Below, one piece after another: positions 1-6,800 of a stretch of 7,865 nucleotides of DNA. The stretch spans positions 1 through 7,865 of the forward strand of contig NZ_JADEXF010000120.1 in the NCBI RefSeq assembly GCF_015207245.1, read 5' to 3'. The translations under genes and the position numbers were made by a program. Under the pieces are notes generated by a model. It did no database searches. It saw only the letters and a program-made list of their open reading frames with translations, and was not told the DNA's origin. Origin of the DNA: Nostoc cf. edaphicum LEGE 07299. GTDB taxonomy: Bacteria > Cyanobacteriota > Cyanobacteriia > Cyanobacteriales > Nostocaceae. Numbering within the stretch: the stretch's first letter is position 1; every line of letters begins with the position of its first letter.

Positions 1-197
1 AAGGAAATAATTGTGCCAAAAAACCAAACTAAGATAGCTTTCGGCCCTAACGCTGCATGAATGATAGGAGCAGTACCAATCCATCCAACATGACCAGTTA
101 ACCCGAAGCCCCAGGTTTCGAGATAACTCAGAGTCCTTGGTAGGCGCATTAGCAAGTGCTGATTGTTCTGTGCCCGTGCAGAATCGTTACTAACCAT
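1..197 (-). CDS. Partial membrane protein, probable APC-type permease N-terminus
   Basis: I see 65 codons from ATG at 197 running off the left edge with no stop, so the C-terminal bulk of the protein is missing. A polar leader (residues 1-18) is followed by a hydrophobic, Gly/Trp-rich stretch containing LSYLETWGFGLTG (23-35), GWIGTAPIIHAALGP (38-52) and AILVWFFGTIIS (54-65). This looks like the first one or two membrane segments of a polytopic transporter. The GFGLTG...GTAP arrangement resembles the first helix of cyanobacterial APC-superfamily (amino-acid/polyamine/organocation) permeases; this family call comes from memory of related sequences and is tentative, and no substrate can be inferred. 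The start is the longest ATG; an internal Met at residue 17 (codon 147-149) just before the hydrophobic part is an alternative, and no strong Shine-Dalgarno favours either. The gene is transcribed away from the 436-bp spacer to its right. Confidence 0.6.
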   Translation of the reverse strand, partial: MVSNDSARAQNNQHLLMRLPRTLSYLETWGFGLTGHVGWIGTAPIIHAALGPKAILVWFFGTIIS

Positions 198-249
198 TGT
201 TTCTTAGTGAGATTTACTGACCTTTTCACTCAATAGCTGAATCTCACCG

Positions 250-255
250 ATTATA
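250..255 (-). promoter_or_regulatory. Possible -10 box for the permease-like gene
   Basis: The minus strand reads TATAAT here, a perfect sigma-70 type -10 hexamer 52 bp before the ATG at 197. The position 17-18 bp further upstream has only a poor -35 match (AAGATC or AAAGAT), and the region is AT-rich, so a chance match is quite possible. Confidence 0.3.
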
Positions 256-313
256 GCTTCAGTATAACTGCTGATCTTTAGGAAAGGATAACTCATCTGT
301 CACTGAATTGTGA

Positions 314-338
314 ATTTTAGATTTTAGATTTTAGATTT
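314..338. repeat. AT-rich heptamer tandem repeat, ATTTTAG x3.6
   Basis: Three perfect copies of ATTTTAG (314-320, 321-327, 328-334) are followed by a partial ATTT. The 7-bp period matches that of the GC-richer heptamer arrays at 3721-3801 and of the STRR class common in filamentous cyanobacteria. No function is apparent. Confidence 0.8.
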
Positions 339-380
339 ACTCCATGCCTAAAGCATTTTTCTTCAAGAAAGAATTTTAAC

Positions 381-394
381 TTTGAGATTTGAGA
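381..394. repeat. Heptamer pair, TTTGAGA x2
   Basis: Two perfect direct copies of TTTGAGA sit between TTTTAAC and TTTTTTC flanks that look like decayed units of the same 7-bp period. It is probably a small relic of the same kind of heptad tract as at 314-338. Confidence 0.5.
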
Positions 395-449
395 TTTTTT
401 CTACGTAGCTTGTTTATCGTAGAGTAAATAGAAATTCTCTTTCTTCAAA

Positions 450-469
450 CCTTAGTTAACCTTAGTTAA
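450..469. repeat. Direct decamer repeat, CCTTAGTTAA x2
   Basis: Two adjacent perfect copies of CCTTAGTTAA. This could be replication slippage or a paired protein-binding site; it lies about 165 bp past the stop codon of the parA-like gene, so a role in that gene's initiation is unlikely. Confidence 0.6.
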
Positions 470-543
470 AATCGAAAGGTTCAGATTTCCCAACTCATTT
501 AATAGACATCTCCAGAAATTAGTTATTCATTGCCTGAAACCCA

Positions 544-574
544 TGTAAAGACGTAGCAGTGCTGCGTCTTTACA
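544..574. repeat. Dispersed-type palindrome (15-bp arms)
   Basis: Arms TGTAAAGACGTAGCA (544-558) and TGCTGCGTCTTTACA (560-574) pair around a single central base, with one G-T wobble and no gaps. Palindromes with GTAAAGACG or GTAGAGACG ends and CGTCTTTAC or CGTCTCTAC mates are scattered in intergenic DNA of Nostoc-type genomes (recalled from general knowledge). It lies 60 bp beyond the parA-like stop. There is no T-run on the minus strand after it, so I do not call it a classical terminator, although a transcript would form a strong hairpin. Confidence 0.75.
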
Positions 575-633
575 ATTCATATCTCTAATTTAATAAATCA
601 GACATTATGTTATTCATCAATGATTCAGTAGGG

Positions 634-1518
634 TTATAGCTTTTGCAACAACTCCTGAGTTAATTGCAAGAAAGCTTTTGAACCTGCTGATTGGGGAGCA
701 ATTAAAACAGCTGGCATAAAACTATCAACAGCTTTAGCAACATTGACATCAACAGGTATTTGTACCTTACAAATTTTTTCGACACCGAAATCTTCTACAA
801 CGCGGTGCATTACTTGTTTATAGTATCTGCCAGTGAGCAGGTTAGCACTGGACATACTAAATACAATTCCCAACATTTTTATATCTATCTTGGTTTCATG
901 TCCGTGACTATCTTTTAATTGGGCAATCCGTCTTTCTAGCAGTTGAATACCTACTACAGATAATGGTTCTGGTTTCGCAGGAAGTATGTAGAAATCGCTG
1001 GCGGCTAAAGCACTACGAGTCAATAGATTATAGCCAGGGGCGCAATCGAGAAGGATAAAATCATATTCTTGACGTACTGGTTTTAAGATGTTATTAATTA
1101 AAACTCTTTCAAAACGATTCCAAATCGTTTCAAAGTCCTGTTCACCCAAAGCAGTAGCTTGTTGATGCAGCATTTCTGAAACAACAAATTCATCATATAA
1201 ATCGATGTCTCCCGGTAATAAATCTAGTCCGGGAAGATTACAAACCTGGGATTGAATAATATCCTGAATTGTAAGTTTTGCTTGGGGGTCTGGATTGATA
1301 ACTTCGTCTATCAGATACCTAAATGTCTTACTTTGTTTACGAAGCTTGGCAAAATCTAAAGGCGACATCAAACTGAGTGTGGCGCTAATTTGGCTGTCCA
1401 AATCAAGAACCAGCACCCGCTTGCCATGATTTTTAGCTAAACAGGTAGCTAAGTTGACGGTGAGGGTGGTTTTACCAACGCCACCTTTCATATTGGCAGT
1501 AGCAATTACATATCCCAT
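634..1518 (-). CDS. ParA family (MinD/ParA/Soj) ATPase, solitary
   Basis: The product is a cytosolic deviant-Walker ATPase of 294 residues, a usual length for chromosomal or solitary ParA proteins. The deviant Walker A is at residues 10-18 (MKGGVGKTT), with the signature Lys11 and catalytic Lys16. Walker A' is LVLDLDSQ at 36-43 with Asp39 and Asp41, and Walker B is FILLDCAPG at 154-162 with Asp158. The conserved block DFYILPAKPEPLSVVGI follows at 175-191. ParA proteins dimerise on ATP, bind DNA non-specifically and position DNA or protein cargo, usually with a ParB-like partner that stimulates hydrolysis. No parB or other partner gene is visible on either side, so the cargo is unknown. There is no N-terminal DNA-binding extension, unlike P1/F plasmid ParA. 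The ATG at 1518 has a good ribosome site, AGAGG at 1528-1532, nine bases upstream. One arm of a 13-bp inverted repeat lies 33 bp upstream of the start. Confidence 0.93.
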   Translation of the reverse strand: MGYVIATANMKGGVGKTTLTVNLATCLAKNHGKRVLVLDLDSQISATLSLMSPLDFAKLRKQSKTFRYLIDEVINPDPQAKLTIQDIIQSQVCNLPGLDLLPGDIDLYDEFVVSEMLHQQATALGEQDFETIWNRFERVLINNILKPVRQEYDFILLDCAPGYNLLTRSALAASDFYILPAKPEPLSVVGIQLLERRIAQLKDSHGHETKIDIKMLGIVFSMSSANLLTGRYYKQVMHRVVEDFGVEKICKVQIPVDVNVAKAVDSFMPAVLIAPQSAGSKAFLQLTQELLQKL

Positions 1519-1550
1519 TGATTGAGTCCTCTATTGACGCATTCCCACTT

Positions 1551-1646
1551 GTAGTCTGTCAAGAAATAATTGAGGGATGCGGATTGTTTTCTAGTTAACG
1601 CTAAAGCACAAACTACGAACCGATCAAATCAAACTTGACAGACTAC
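1551..1646. repeat. 13-bp perfect inverted repeat, 70-bp spacing
   Basis: GTAGTCTGTCAAG (1551-1563) and CTTGACAGACTAC (1634-1646) are exact reverse complements. Read outward, each half is the same 13-mer and each carries TTGACA, so the arms could hold identical -35 regions of divergent promoters: the right copy is followed after 15 bp by TATACC (1656-1661). They could equally be two binding sites for one regulator, or the ends of a 96-bp miniature element. No flanking target duplication is seen, and no good -10 follows the left copy. Confidence 0.6.
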
Positions 1647-1834
1647 TAGGTAGCGTATACCTCTGCTGATATCTTAAATCTTCCATTAAATTTAATATTT
1701 TTGGAAATTAAAAAGAGTGATTTCAGTGATGTTGACTCGATTGAGGCAGCAATATGTAGTTGAATCTTTGCATGGATTTGAGCTACCAGCCTTCTTTACT
1801 CAATAATGACAATCTTTGGCTTAATGTCGTAACA

Positions 1835-1842
1835 GCGATCGC
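1835..1842. repeat. HIP1 octamer GCGATCGC (one of five)
   Basis: The palindrome GCGATCGC is highly over-represented in many cyanobacterial genomes. Copies in this window are at 1835-1842, 2482-2489 (both intergenic), 3507-3514 (FKBP gene), 6415-6422 (inside dnaB intein 1) and 7802-7809 (dnaB extein). Five in 7.9 kb is far above chance for this AT-rich sequence and supports the taxonomic call. Confidence 0.9.
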
Positions 1843-2024
1843 TCTTATCAAAGCAATTATAGAGGTATTGACAAATACAGTAGCCCTAAATCAATTGTGA
1901 GAAAATAATAGTGTTGTGAATATAACTAAGTATTGGGTGCAAAATGCGGATGCATTTGCTAATTGAATTGAACGAAGCCGATCGATAATTTCGTCAAATC
2001 AAAGGCGCATTTACACACAAACTT

Positions 2025-2030
2025 ATAAGG
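2025..2030 (+). promoter_or_regulatory. Shine-Dalgarno that fixes the 2TM gene start
   Basis: ATAAGG ends eight bases before the ATG at 2039, ideal spacing. An in-frame GTG at 2030 overlaps this site and has no ribosome site of its own at a useful distance, so ATG 2039 is the better start. Confidence 0.6.
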
Positions 2031-2038
2031 TGATTAAA

Positions 2039-2449
2039 ATGACTTACGATTCCGAAGATGTAGAACAAATCCTGCAAAAAGCACTCACTCGTAAAGACAA
2101 AGGTGAATTTTCACGAGAACAGCTTTTAGAAATGGCATCTGAGTTAGGTATTTCTTCTAATATTTTGGAAACAACTGAACAAAAGTGGTTAGCTCAACAA
2201 GAAGAAGAACATTCACGACACACATTTAATACTTTCCGACGCAGAGCCTTTTGGTCAAACTTTGTTTCTTTCCTAGCGGTGAATTTATTCCTCATTCTTT
2301 TAAATTTAATCACTAGTCCTAGTTATTTTTGGGCTATTTTCCCAGTATTAGGATGGGGATTAGGACTATTTTTTCATTGGTGGAGTGTTTATCAGAGTAA
2401 ATCAGAGGATTACGAGATCGCTTTTCAGAAATGGCGTACACAAATTTAA
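2039..2449 (+). CDS. 2TM domain-containing small membrane protein
   Basis: The product is 136 residues long. The soluble N-terminal part (about 3-55) contains DVEQILQKAL, then FSREQLLEMASELGIS (24-39), a short helical module often found before 2TM domains in cyanobacterial proteins. An acidic linker QQEEEH follows. The C-terminal part matches the 2TM family (PF13239 type): a basic FRRRAFW leads into membrane helix 1 (about 72-91), a short turn with TSPSYFW, helix 2 (about 96-117) with PVLGWGLGLFFHWW, then a polar tail. It should sit in the plasma or thylakoid membrane with the N-terminal module in the cytoplasm. The molecular role is unknown; in other proteins 2TM domains accompany histidine kinases or LytTR regulators. 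The gene appears monocistronic, with a terminator 88 bp after the stop. I start it at ATG 2039, not the in-frame GTG at 2030, because of the ribosome site. Confidence 0.85.
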   Translation: MTYDSEDVEQILQKALTRKDKGEFSREQLLEMASELGISSNILETTEQKWLAQQEEEHSRHTFNTFRRRAFWSNFVSFLAVNLFLILLNLITSPSYFWAIFPVLGWGLGLFFHWWSVYQSKSEDYEIAFQKWRTQI

Positions 2450-2537
2450 CTTCTTCTTTAACGATCAATCTCAGATATTCAGCGATCGCTGTTGTCTAAA
2501 CTTGTGCCTCCTCCTAGATAAAATCTTCTCATGAACT

Positions 2538-2580
2538 GCTCACACTCACCCTTTGCTGTGAGTGTGAGCTTTGTATTTAT
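2538..2580 (+). terminator. Rho-independent terminator after the 2TM gene
   Basis: A perfect 12-bp stem, GCTCACACTCAC (2538-2549) with GTGAGTGTGAGC (2558-2569), encloses the 8-base loop CCTTTGCT and is followed by the T-rich tail TTTGTATTTAT (2570-2580). The tail exists only on the plus strand, so it terminates transcripts from the 2TM gene and separates that gene from the phasin-like gene downstream. Confidence 0.8.
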
Positions 2581-2683
2581 AGGAAATTACCTCTGACATC
2601 GCAAAATAGGTAAATTTGGGCAACCTTAAACTTGAGGAGTTGTATAATCACGCCCCTTGATCCTTATCTTTGTGCTTGCCAAT

Positions 2684-2711
2684 TTGCCAAAATAGAGCTG
2701 TAGGCTAGAAT
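2684..2711 (+). promoter_or_regulatory. Candidate sigma-70 type promoter for the phasin-like gene
   Basis: TTGCCA (2684-2689) and TAGAAT (2706-2711) are separated by 16 bp and each differs from consensus at one position. They lie downstream of the terminator and 77 bp before the ATG at 2789, so transcription from here would read the phasin-like gene and perhaps the FKBP gene. Confidence 0.4.
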
Positions 2712-2788
2712 AACTACGCTTTAAGAAGCTTGATTGCCTAAACTCAAAAGCAAGGGTCGGCTGGCTAATAAGATAAAAGGAAGGGAGT

Positions 2789-3112
2789 ATGGATAACAAC
2801 AACTGGTTGCAACAGCTAATGATGGTGGGTCTTGGCACAACGTCTATAGTCGCAGAAAAATTGCGGCAAGTCAGCGATGATTTAGTCAAAGACGGTAAGC
2901 TCAATCCTGAGCAAGCCAAGGCGGTAATAGATGATATTGCCCAGCAGTTAAAGTCAGAACAGGGAAACTTCGATGTGCAAATGCAACGGCAAATGCGAAA
3001 TATGATGCAGGATTTGGGGGTGGCTCGCCAGTCGGAAGTGGACGAACTGAGGGGTAGAATTGACCGTTTAGAGCGGCAATTGCGCGATTTAGAAAATAAG
3101 CTTTGGCGTTAG
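2789..3112 (+). CDS. Phasin-like coiled-coil protein
   Basis: This is a 107-residue protein with no signal peptide and no membrane helix. Residues 1-55 are amphipathic helix (LQQLMMVGLGTTSIVAEKL, then the DGKLNPEQAK turn at 35-44). A Met/Gln-rich middle follows, then LGVARQSEVDELRGRIDRLE. The C-terminus is a textbook coiled coil with hydrophobic residues at V84, L87, I91, L94, L98, L101 and L105, a regular 3-4 spacing. The LG(V)..sEVDeLrgRIdrLE pattern is typical of proteins named phasin family or PHA granule-associated (PhaI/PhaF-like). Binding to polyhydroxyalkanoate granules is known for some members but is not shown here, and many cyanobacterial copies occur without PHA genes nearby. A purine-rich ribosome site (AAGGAAGGGAG, about 2777-2787) directly precedes the ATG, slightly close. 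The FKBP gene follows after 78 bp on the same strand without a clear terminator. Confidence 0.8.
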   Translation: MDNNNWLQQLMMVGLGTTSIVAEKLRQVSDDLVKDGKLNPEQAKAVIDDIAQQLKSEQGNFDVQMQRQMRNMMQDLGVARQSEVDELRGRIDRLERQLRDLENKLWR

Positions 3113-3176
3113 AATGCCCTTTCTGATTTAAACTAAATGTGTCCTGTTGGTAATCTTTTTGCCAGGATACTTAAGT

Positions 3177-3182
3177 AAGGAG
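3177..3182 (+). promoter_or_regulatory. Shine-Dalgarno supporting a TTG start
   Basis: AAGGAG ends eight bases before TTG at 3191. The next in-frame ATG (3221) lies inside the signal peptide and lacks a ribosome site, so the TTG codon is the likely initiator of the FKBP gene. Confidence 0.75.
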
Positions 3183-3190
3183 AACTGATT

Positions 3191-3712
3191 TTGAAACCAA
3201 TTTTCCTCAGCGTGGCGTTCATGCTGGTGTGTGTTGTGCTTTTGGTTGTGGGGCAAGTAGGCAGTAAACAAAATACTGCCATTGCTGCCGAGTTCACCCA
3301 AACGCCGCCAGTATCCACAACTGTAACTGAAAACAATATCTTAATTGCGAGTAATCCTATGTCTGATGCTAATGCCGTAACCACTCCCTCTGGATTAAAG
3401 TATGTCGAGTTAAAAGAGGGGACTGGGGAGACTCCTAAACCCGGACAAACGGTTGAAGTTCACTATGTCGGCACTCTAGAAAATGGTACTCAGTTTGATA
3501 GTTCACGCGATCGCGGCCAACCCTTCAGCTTTAAAATCGGTGCTGGACAGGTAATCAAAGGTTGGGATGAAGGACTTAGCACCATGAAAGTAGGCGGCCA
3601 GCGTCGATTAATCATCCCATCTGATTTAGGCTATGGCGCTCGTGGTGCTGGTGGCGTGATTCCACCCAATGCAACTCTAATTTTTGAAGTGGAATTGCTG
3701 GGAGTTAAGTAA
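3191..3712 (+). CDS. Exported FKBP-type peptidyl-prolyl cis-trans isomerase
   Basis: It catalyses cis-trans isomerisation of Xaa-Pro bonds in proteins folding outside the cytoplasm. The product has 173 residues. An N-terminal hydrophobic helix (about 4-23, after MKP) and a possible signal peptidase site at TAIAAEF (cut near residues 32-33) suggest export to the periplasm or thylakoid lumen; if uncut, it would be a membrane anchor. A low-complexity linker runs to about 63. A single complete FKBP domain follows (about 65-173). The active-site residues known from human FKBP12 are recognisable: Tyr92, Phe102-Asp103, Arg108, Phe112/Phe114, Val121-Ile122, Trp125, Tyr148 and Phe165. Translation probably starts at TTG 3191, where an ideal AAGGAG lies eight bases upstream. 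It may share a transcript with the phasin-like gene 78 bp before it. Downstream it converges on dnaB across a heptamer-repeat spacer. A HIP1 site lies inside the gene at 3507-3514. Confidence 0.95.
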   Translation: MKPIFLSVAFMLVCVVLLVVGQVGSKQNTAIAAEFTQTPPVSTTVTENNILIASNPMSDANAVTTPSGLKYVELKEGTGETPKPGQTVEVHYVGTLENGTQFDSSRDRGQPFSFKIGAGQVIKGWDEGLSTMKVGGQRRLIIPSDLGYGARGAGGVIPPNATLIFEVELLGVK

Positions 3713-3720
3713 AAACTAAG

Positions 3721-3769
3721 GCATTGGGCATTGGGCATTGGGCATTGGGCATTGGGCATTGGGCATTGG
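3721..3769. repeat. Heptamer tandem array, GCATTGG x7
   Basis: Seven perfect, uninterrupted copies of GCATTGG (49 bp) begin nine bases after the FKBP stop codon. Arrays of 7-bp units are the STRR class of filamentous cyanobacteria. Perfect identity suggests recent expansion by slippage, so copy number is likely to vary between strains. Confidence 0.95.
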
Positions 3770-3773
3770 CTTC

Positions 3774-3801
3774 TCCCAGTCTCCCATTCCCAGTCCCCAA
3801 T
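3774..3801. repeat. Degenerate heptamer array (CCCCART-like) x4
   Basis: Four successive heptamers, TCCCAGT, CTCCCAT, TCCCAGT and CCCCAAT, resemble the known STRR consensus CCCCART. They are C-rich on the strand where the adjacent 3721-3769 array is G-rich, so CCCAAT here can pair with ATTGGG there. The hairpins this allows might serve as a bidirectional terminator between the convergent FKBP and dnaB genes; this role is inference. Confidence 0.65.
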
Positions 3802-3808
3802 TCAATGG

Positions 3809-6800
3809 CTAAATTTTTAAATTTTGAAACTTTGTAAATTGTGGATTAAACAAAAGTTTCGCAGTACCTGTAGGGCCGTTGCGATGTTTAGCTATAATTA
3901 CTTCTGCAATGCCGCGATCGGGAGTATCGGGAGAGTAGTACTCGTCGCGGTACAACATTATTACTAAATCCGCGTCTTGTTCTATTGAGTTGTGGACAAT
4001 GATATTATTCGCAACAAAATTATGCAAACCAGGAACTGTAAGATCAAAGACTTCTTCCTCACCGCTATATTCAATTGAAAGTATCTCGTCCCAATAAACA
4101 TCACTTTTGGCAAGAGTAACCAGTTTAGATGATTGGACAATGTTGCCGATTTTTAAAGCTCTTTCTCGACTTAAATTTACTTTGTAAAGAGTAGACCCAC
4201 AAAACGAAACTCCAATGGAGGCTTGTAATATCCGTGTGGTGAAGCCAATAGCTTGCATCGCAGGTATAACCTCTATTTTCCAAACATCCTTCGGAATTAT
4301 ATCTCTATTAGGGTTGTGAATACTGTTTTCAAAGTGTTGGAAAATATCTTGGAGTGAACGTAGCTTATATTCTCCAACTGCTCCAACATGAATAATAAAC
4401 AATTGCAGATCGGGCTTACCAGTGATTATTACATGATATTGATTTCTACCTTTCCCAACTTGAGCAACTGTCCTGAGTGTTGCGTTAATGCCAAGTCTTA
4501 ACAAAAGTGTCTGTATATCAAAAGCTAGTCTCTGGCTACTCGTTGCATAATATGCAATAGGTCTTAAGTTTTTTCCTGCAACCAATTTTATACAGCCATC
4601 TGTACTCCAAAGGTGTCTTAGAAAGCAACCTATTAACTCTTGGGGTTGTGAGAACAATTCTTGAGGTACAAATTTTTCATAAGACCTTAAACCAAAAACA
4701 CCGAGAGAGTCTAGCCATTTGGCTATTGGATTTCTCACACGGTGAGTTAGATTCTGTGCTGCGGATAAATAAACTTGATACCACCCACGCTCAGGTGAAA
4801 TTCTAGGAACAATTGAATCTCCAAAAACTTCTCTTGCCAAAAAAGCAACATTCTGAGCTAAATCTATCTCTCTAGTGGTGTACTGTATGGCATGACGTGG
4901 CAATAATGTGCAACCGTCGCCAATTAAATGCCCTAATAATGCGACTTCAGCATAAGTCATGGTTTGTTTAGCAGGACTGGGGAGATGTCTTGGTAAACAT
5001 AAATGTTGTTTAGGAGTTAATTCATCAAGTCTTTTCCAGCCATTAATTGTTAAAAACTTGTGATTACCTGTGGCACGGATTTTTCGACCCAATCGAGTCG
5101 TTAAAGTAAACAGACGCTTTACACCAGTAGAAAAAGCATTGCTAACAATTGCCTTTTCTAGCTGCATTGTAGCTTCGTTCAATGACCAAACTGCAAAACC
5201 AGATTTACCTGCTAATTCCCTAATTGGTACTTGCAGTCCGCTATCTACTAATGTCACCAGACTATCGCCTGCTAAACAACCGGATTCTCTCAAATCAGAT
5301 AACATCGGGCGTTTATTAGTGCGTGCTTCCACCCCTCGGCTCAACTGAGATAAAGCAATTACTGGTACAGATAATTCCCGCGCTAAACCTTTGAGTTGAC
5401 GCGTAATTTTTGACAATTCTTGTACGCGATTATCACCTGCTCCTTCCATCAATTGCAGGTAATCTATTACAATTAATCCTAATTCAGTTCCTATTTCAGC
5501 TTGCAGTCTTCTTGACTGACTACGCATTTGTGTAACTGTAATATTCGGCGTGTCATCAATATAAATTGGCATCTCGGAAAGGATACCAATAGCACGGCTT
5601 AAAGGTTCCCACTGCGTTTGACTCAGACGCCCAGTTCGCAAATAACTACTTTCAATTTGCGCTTCACTAGCTAATAAACGTTGCGTCAATTGCTCTTTGG
5701 ACATTTCCAAGCTGAAAAAAGCAACTGGTAATTTATAAGAAGCAGCAATGTTATGAGCAAGGTTCAAGCAAAATGCTGTATTGTGTACACAAATATCATT
5801 AGCAACAAAATTGTGTGTTTCTGAAATTGTTAAGTCATAAACTTGCTTGTTACCCAGGGACTCAATCGCAACTATTTCATCCCAATAAATATCACTGGTT
5901 GCTAACTGTTGAAGTGGTAAATTATCTAAAGCTGTAGCTAGTGTCCAAAGTCTTTCTCGCCTTAAAGCACGTTTACCAACATGCATATTTGTATAGCCTT
6001 GAATACCAGCCCGTCTGGCTAAACTACTCCAAGTTTCATTGCCTTTTGCTACTGCTATTTGTTCCCAAATCTCTACAGGTATCAAGTCACGATTAGTTTG
6101 ATATCTTTTTTGAGATATTGCATCTGCAACTTTTGCTATTGCTTCTTCTTTACTAAAGATAGCTATTTCTGCAATAAAAGTTTTGATAGATAAGGCATCA
6201 GTAATATCTAATTGCCACGCTGATCTGCGTGTGTTTTTATACTTGACAGACCGTTTTTTGAGTGATGCAATGATGCCAAATCTTAATAAAAGATGTTGAA
6301 TTTGTCTTGCTAGTTTCTCGCTGACTGTTGCATAGCCTAACTGTGATTGACCGCTAGTAAGTAGTGCAGCCCATCCATCAGTAGCAAAGAGACGATTAAG
6401 GAATAAGGCTATTTGCGATCGCTCTAATTTAAAAATGATGTTTGGGATAGTTTTAGAATGAGCATCTTTGCCCCACAAACCTAATTTTTCTAACCAAAGT
6501 GTTAGCGAGTTCTTCCGAGATTTGCTCATGCAGGCAAATCCATGAGATACAAACTCTTCTGACTCTAATTGTAAAATTTCGCATAATAGCTCAAAAGTTT
6601 CTAAATTTGGTACACACTCTCCTTGCTTCCAAGCGCAAAGTAAAGTAGGACTGACTCCAACTAATTGGCTTATTTCTTTTCCTGTCAATGACTGCGATTG
6701 AATCGCTAGTTTAAAACTTTCAGCAAAAATCTGTCTTTGAATAGCAATAAATTCCAAATCTCCACGTATACAAAGTGATGGTGTGCGTGTACCTTGAGAA

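Larger units (their letters stand above)
198..633. other. AT-rich intergenic spacer with short repeats
   Basis: This 436-bp spacer lies between the 5' end of the permease-like gene and the 3' end of the parA-like gene, both on the minus strand. I see no open frame with a ribosome site and no tRNA-like fold. It holds three small tandem repeats (heptads near 314-338 and 381-394, a decamer pair at 450-469), one long palindrome (544-574) and a possible minus-strand -10 box at 250-255. These are listed separately. Confidence 0.6.
1519..2038. other. Divergent intergenic region between parA-like and 2TM genes
   Basis: This 520-bp AT-rich spacer must carry the promoters of both divergent genes. It contains a 13-bp inverted repeat (1551-1563 and 1634-1646), a HIP1 site (1835-1842), a TTGACA at 1868-1873 without a convincing -10, and a small 6-bp-arm hairpin AAATGC-GGAT-GCATTT (1942-1957) in the probable 5' leader of the 2TM gene. 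Tiny frames (25 codons from 1729, 14 codons from 1944) are not supported as genes. Confidence 0.55.
2450..2788. other. Intergenic region with terminator and promoter
   Basis: This 339-bp spacer lies between the 2TM gene and the phasin-like gene. From left to right it contains a HIP1 site (2482-2489), a strong terminator hairpin (2538-2580) and a plausible promoter (2684-2711). A minus-strand open frame across 2626-2919 overlaps the phasin-like gene and is not credible as a gene. Confidence 0.6.

Noticed and set aside
634..1518. Carboxysome-positioning McdA identity for the ParA-like gene
   Set aside because: No mcdB-like gene is adjacent, and the protein keeps the classical ParA signature lysine; sequence alone does not support this assignment.
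1729..1806. 25-codon plus-strand frame starting MLTRLRQQYV
   Set aside because: It has only a weak purine stretch upstream and no recognisable family; frames of this length are expected by chance.
1868..1873. TTGACA as a -35 box for the 2TM gene
   Set aside because: The hexamer is perfect, but no acceptable -10 lies 15-19 bp downstream (the 17-bp position reads TCAATT).
2030..2038. GTG at 2030 as the start of the 2TM protein
   Set aside because: It overlaps the best Shine-Dalgarno, which is correctly spaced for the ATG at 2039.
2626..2919. 97-codon minus-strand open frame
   Set aside because: It overlaps the phasin-like gene antisense, has low-complexity Ser/Leu content and resembles no family; the plus-strand gene has a ribosome site and a clear coiled coil.
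3149..3175. Terminator between the phasin-like and FKBP genes
   Set aside because: Only a TCCTG/CAGGA 5-bp pairing with a long loop is present and no T-tail follows it, so the two genes may be co-transcribed.
3133..3384. 83-codon minus-strand open frame
   Set aside because: It lies antisense to the signal peptide and linker of the FKBP gene and has no recognisable features.
5070..5348. 92-codon plus-strand open frame inside dnaB
   Set aside because: It is antisense to intein 2 and the middle extein, where the minus-strand reading is unmistakable.
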